The notes beneath the pieces were generated by a model, which saw nothing but the letters and a program-made list of their open reading frames with translations, did not search any database and had not been told where the DNA came from. A DNA stretch of 32,858 nt from an uncultured Aquimarina sp. (GTDB lineage Bacteria; Bacteroidota; Bacteroidia; Flavobacteriales; Flavobacteriaceae): positions 1 to 32,858 of the forward strand of contig CANMKK010000043.1 of assembly GCA_947498455.1 (NCBI GenBank), written 5' to 3'. The stretch's first letter is position 1; each line of letters begins with the position of its first letter. The position numbers and the translations under genes are program-made. This document shows, one piece after another, positions 32,857 to 32,858 of this stretch.

Positions 32857-32858
32857 CA

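Overview
The window looks like chromosomal DNA of a marine-type Flavobacteriaceae bacterium; Aquimarina is my best guess, from general resemblance only. The evidence is AT-rich DNA, promoters of the Bacteroidota form (TTTG or TTG, a spacer of about 19, then TAnnTTTG), type IX secretion (T9SS) C-terminal sorting domains of both type A and type B, and many lipoproteins with short lipoboxes. No rRNA, tRNA, CRISPR array, insertion sequence or phage gene was seen.

Left part (1-16032), a surface-protein locus. The window opens inside a giant collagen-like gene. Frame 1 is open from base 1 to 7383 and encodes at least 2460 residues, of which about 2363 are Gly-X-Y triplets, almost all Gly-Ala-Thr-Gly-Gln-Thr, with no proline. 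It ends in a globular domain of about 97 residues. Two genes follow closely: a secreted 354-residue protein with tail-fibre-like repeats (21 bp later) and a 1958-residue mosaic protein with CUB-like, Calx-beta, Cna-B-like and beta-helix regions (10 bp later). After a hairpin-rich gap of about 500 bp comes a 392-residue protein with a T9SS type B (gliding-motility-associated) sorting domain, closed by a perfect 52-bp palindrome. I infer a fibre or adhesin export module.

Middle (16033-22774), a run of mostly extracytoplasmic hydrolases. It holds a small metzincin lipoprotein, an M6-like metalloprotease with a T9SS type A tail, a cytoplasmic ClpP, an M15 D-Ala-D-Ala carboxypeptidase, a CAP-domain lipoprotein, an M48 membrane peptidase and, on the minus strand, a secreted ankyrin protein.

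Right part (22775-32858), mixed housekeeping and envelope genes. These are gpmI, two divergent lipoprotein genes (one thioredoxin-like), map, a SAM methyltransferase, an ECF-type sigma factor (minus), apbE with a small companion gene (minus), a cupin-SDR gene pair, and a lipoprotein related to 2-keto-4-pentenoate hydratase. A 72-bp intergenic repeat occurs twice, at 28729-28800 and 32785-32856.

The most unusual object is the proline-free collagen gene with its neighbours: its length, its internal recent duplications and its operon-like context deserve a second look. Several hairpins and operator-like inverted repeats in the intergenic regions are recorded separately.
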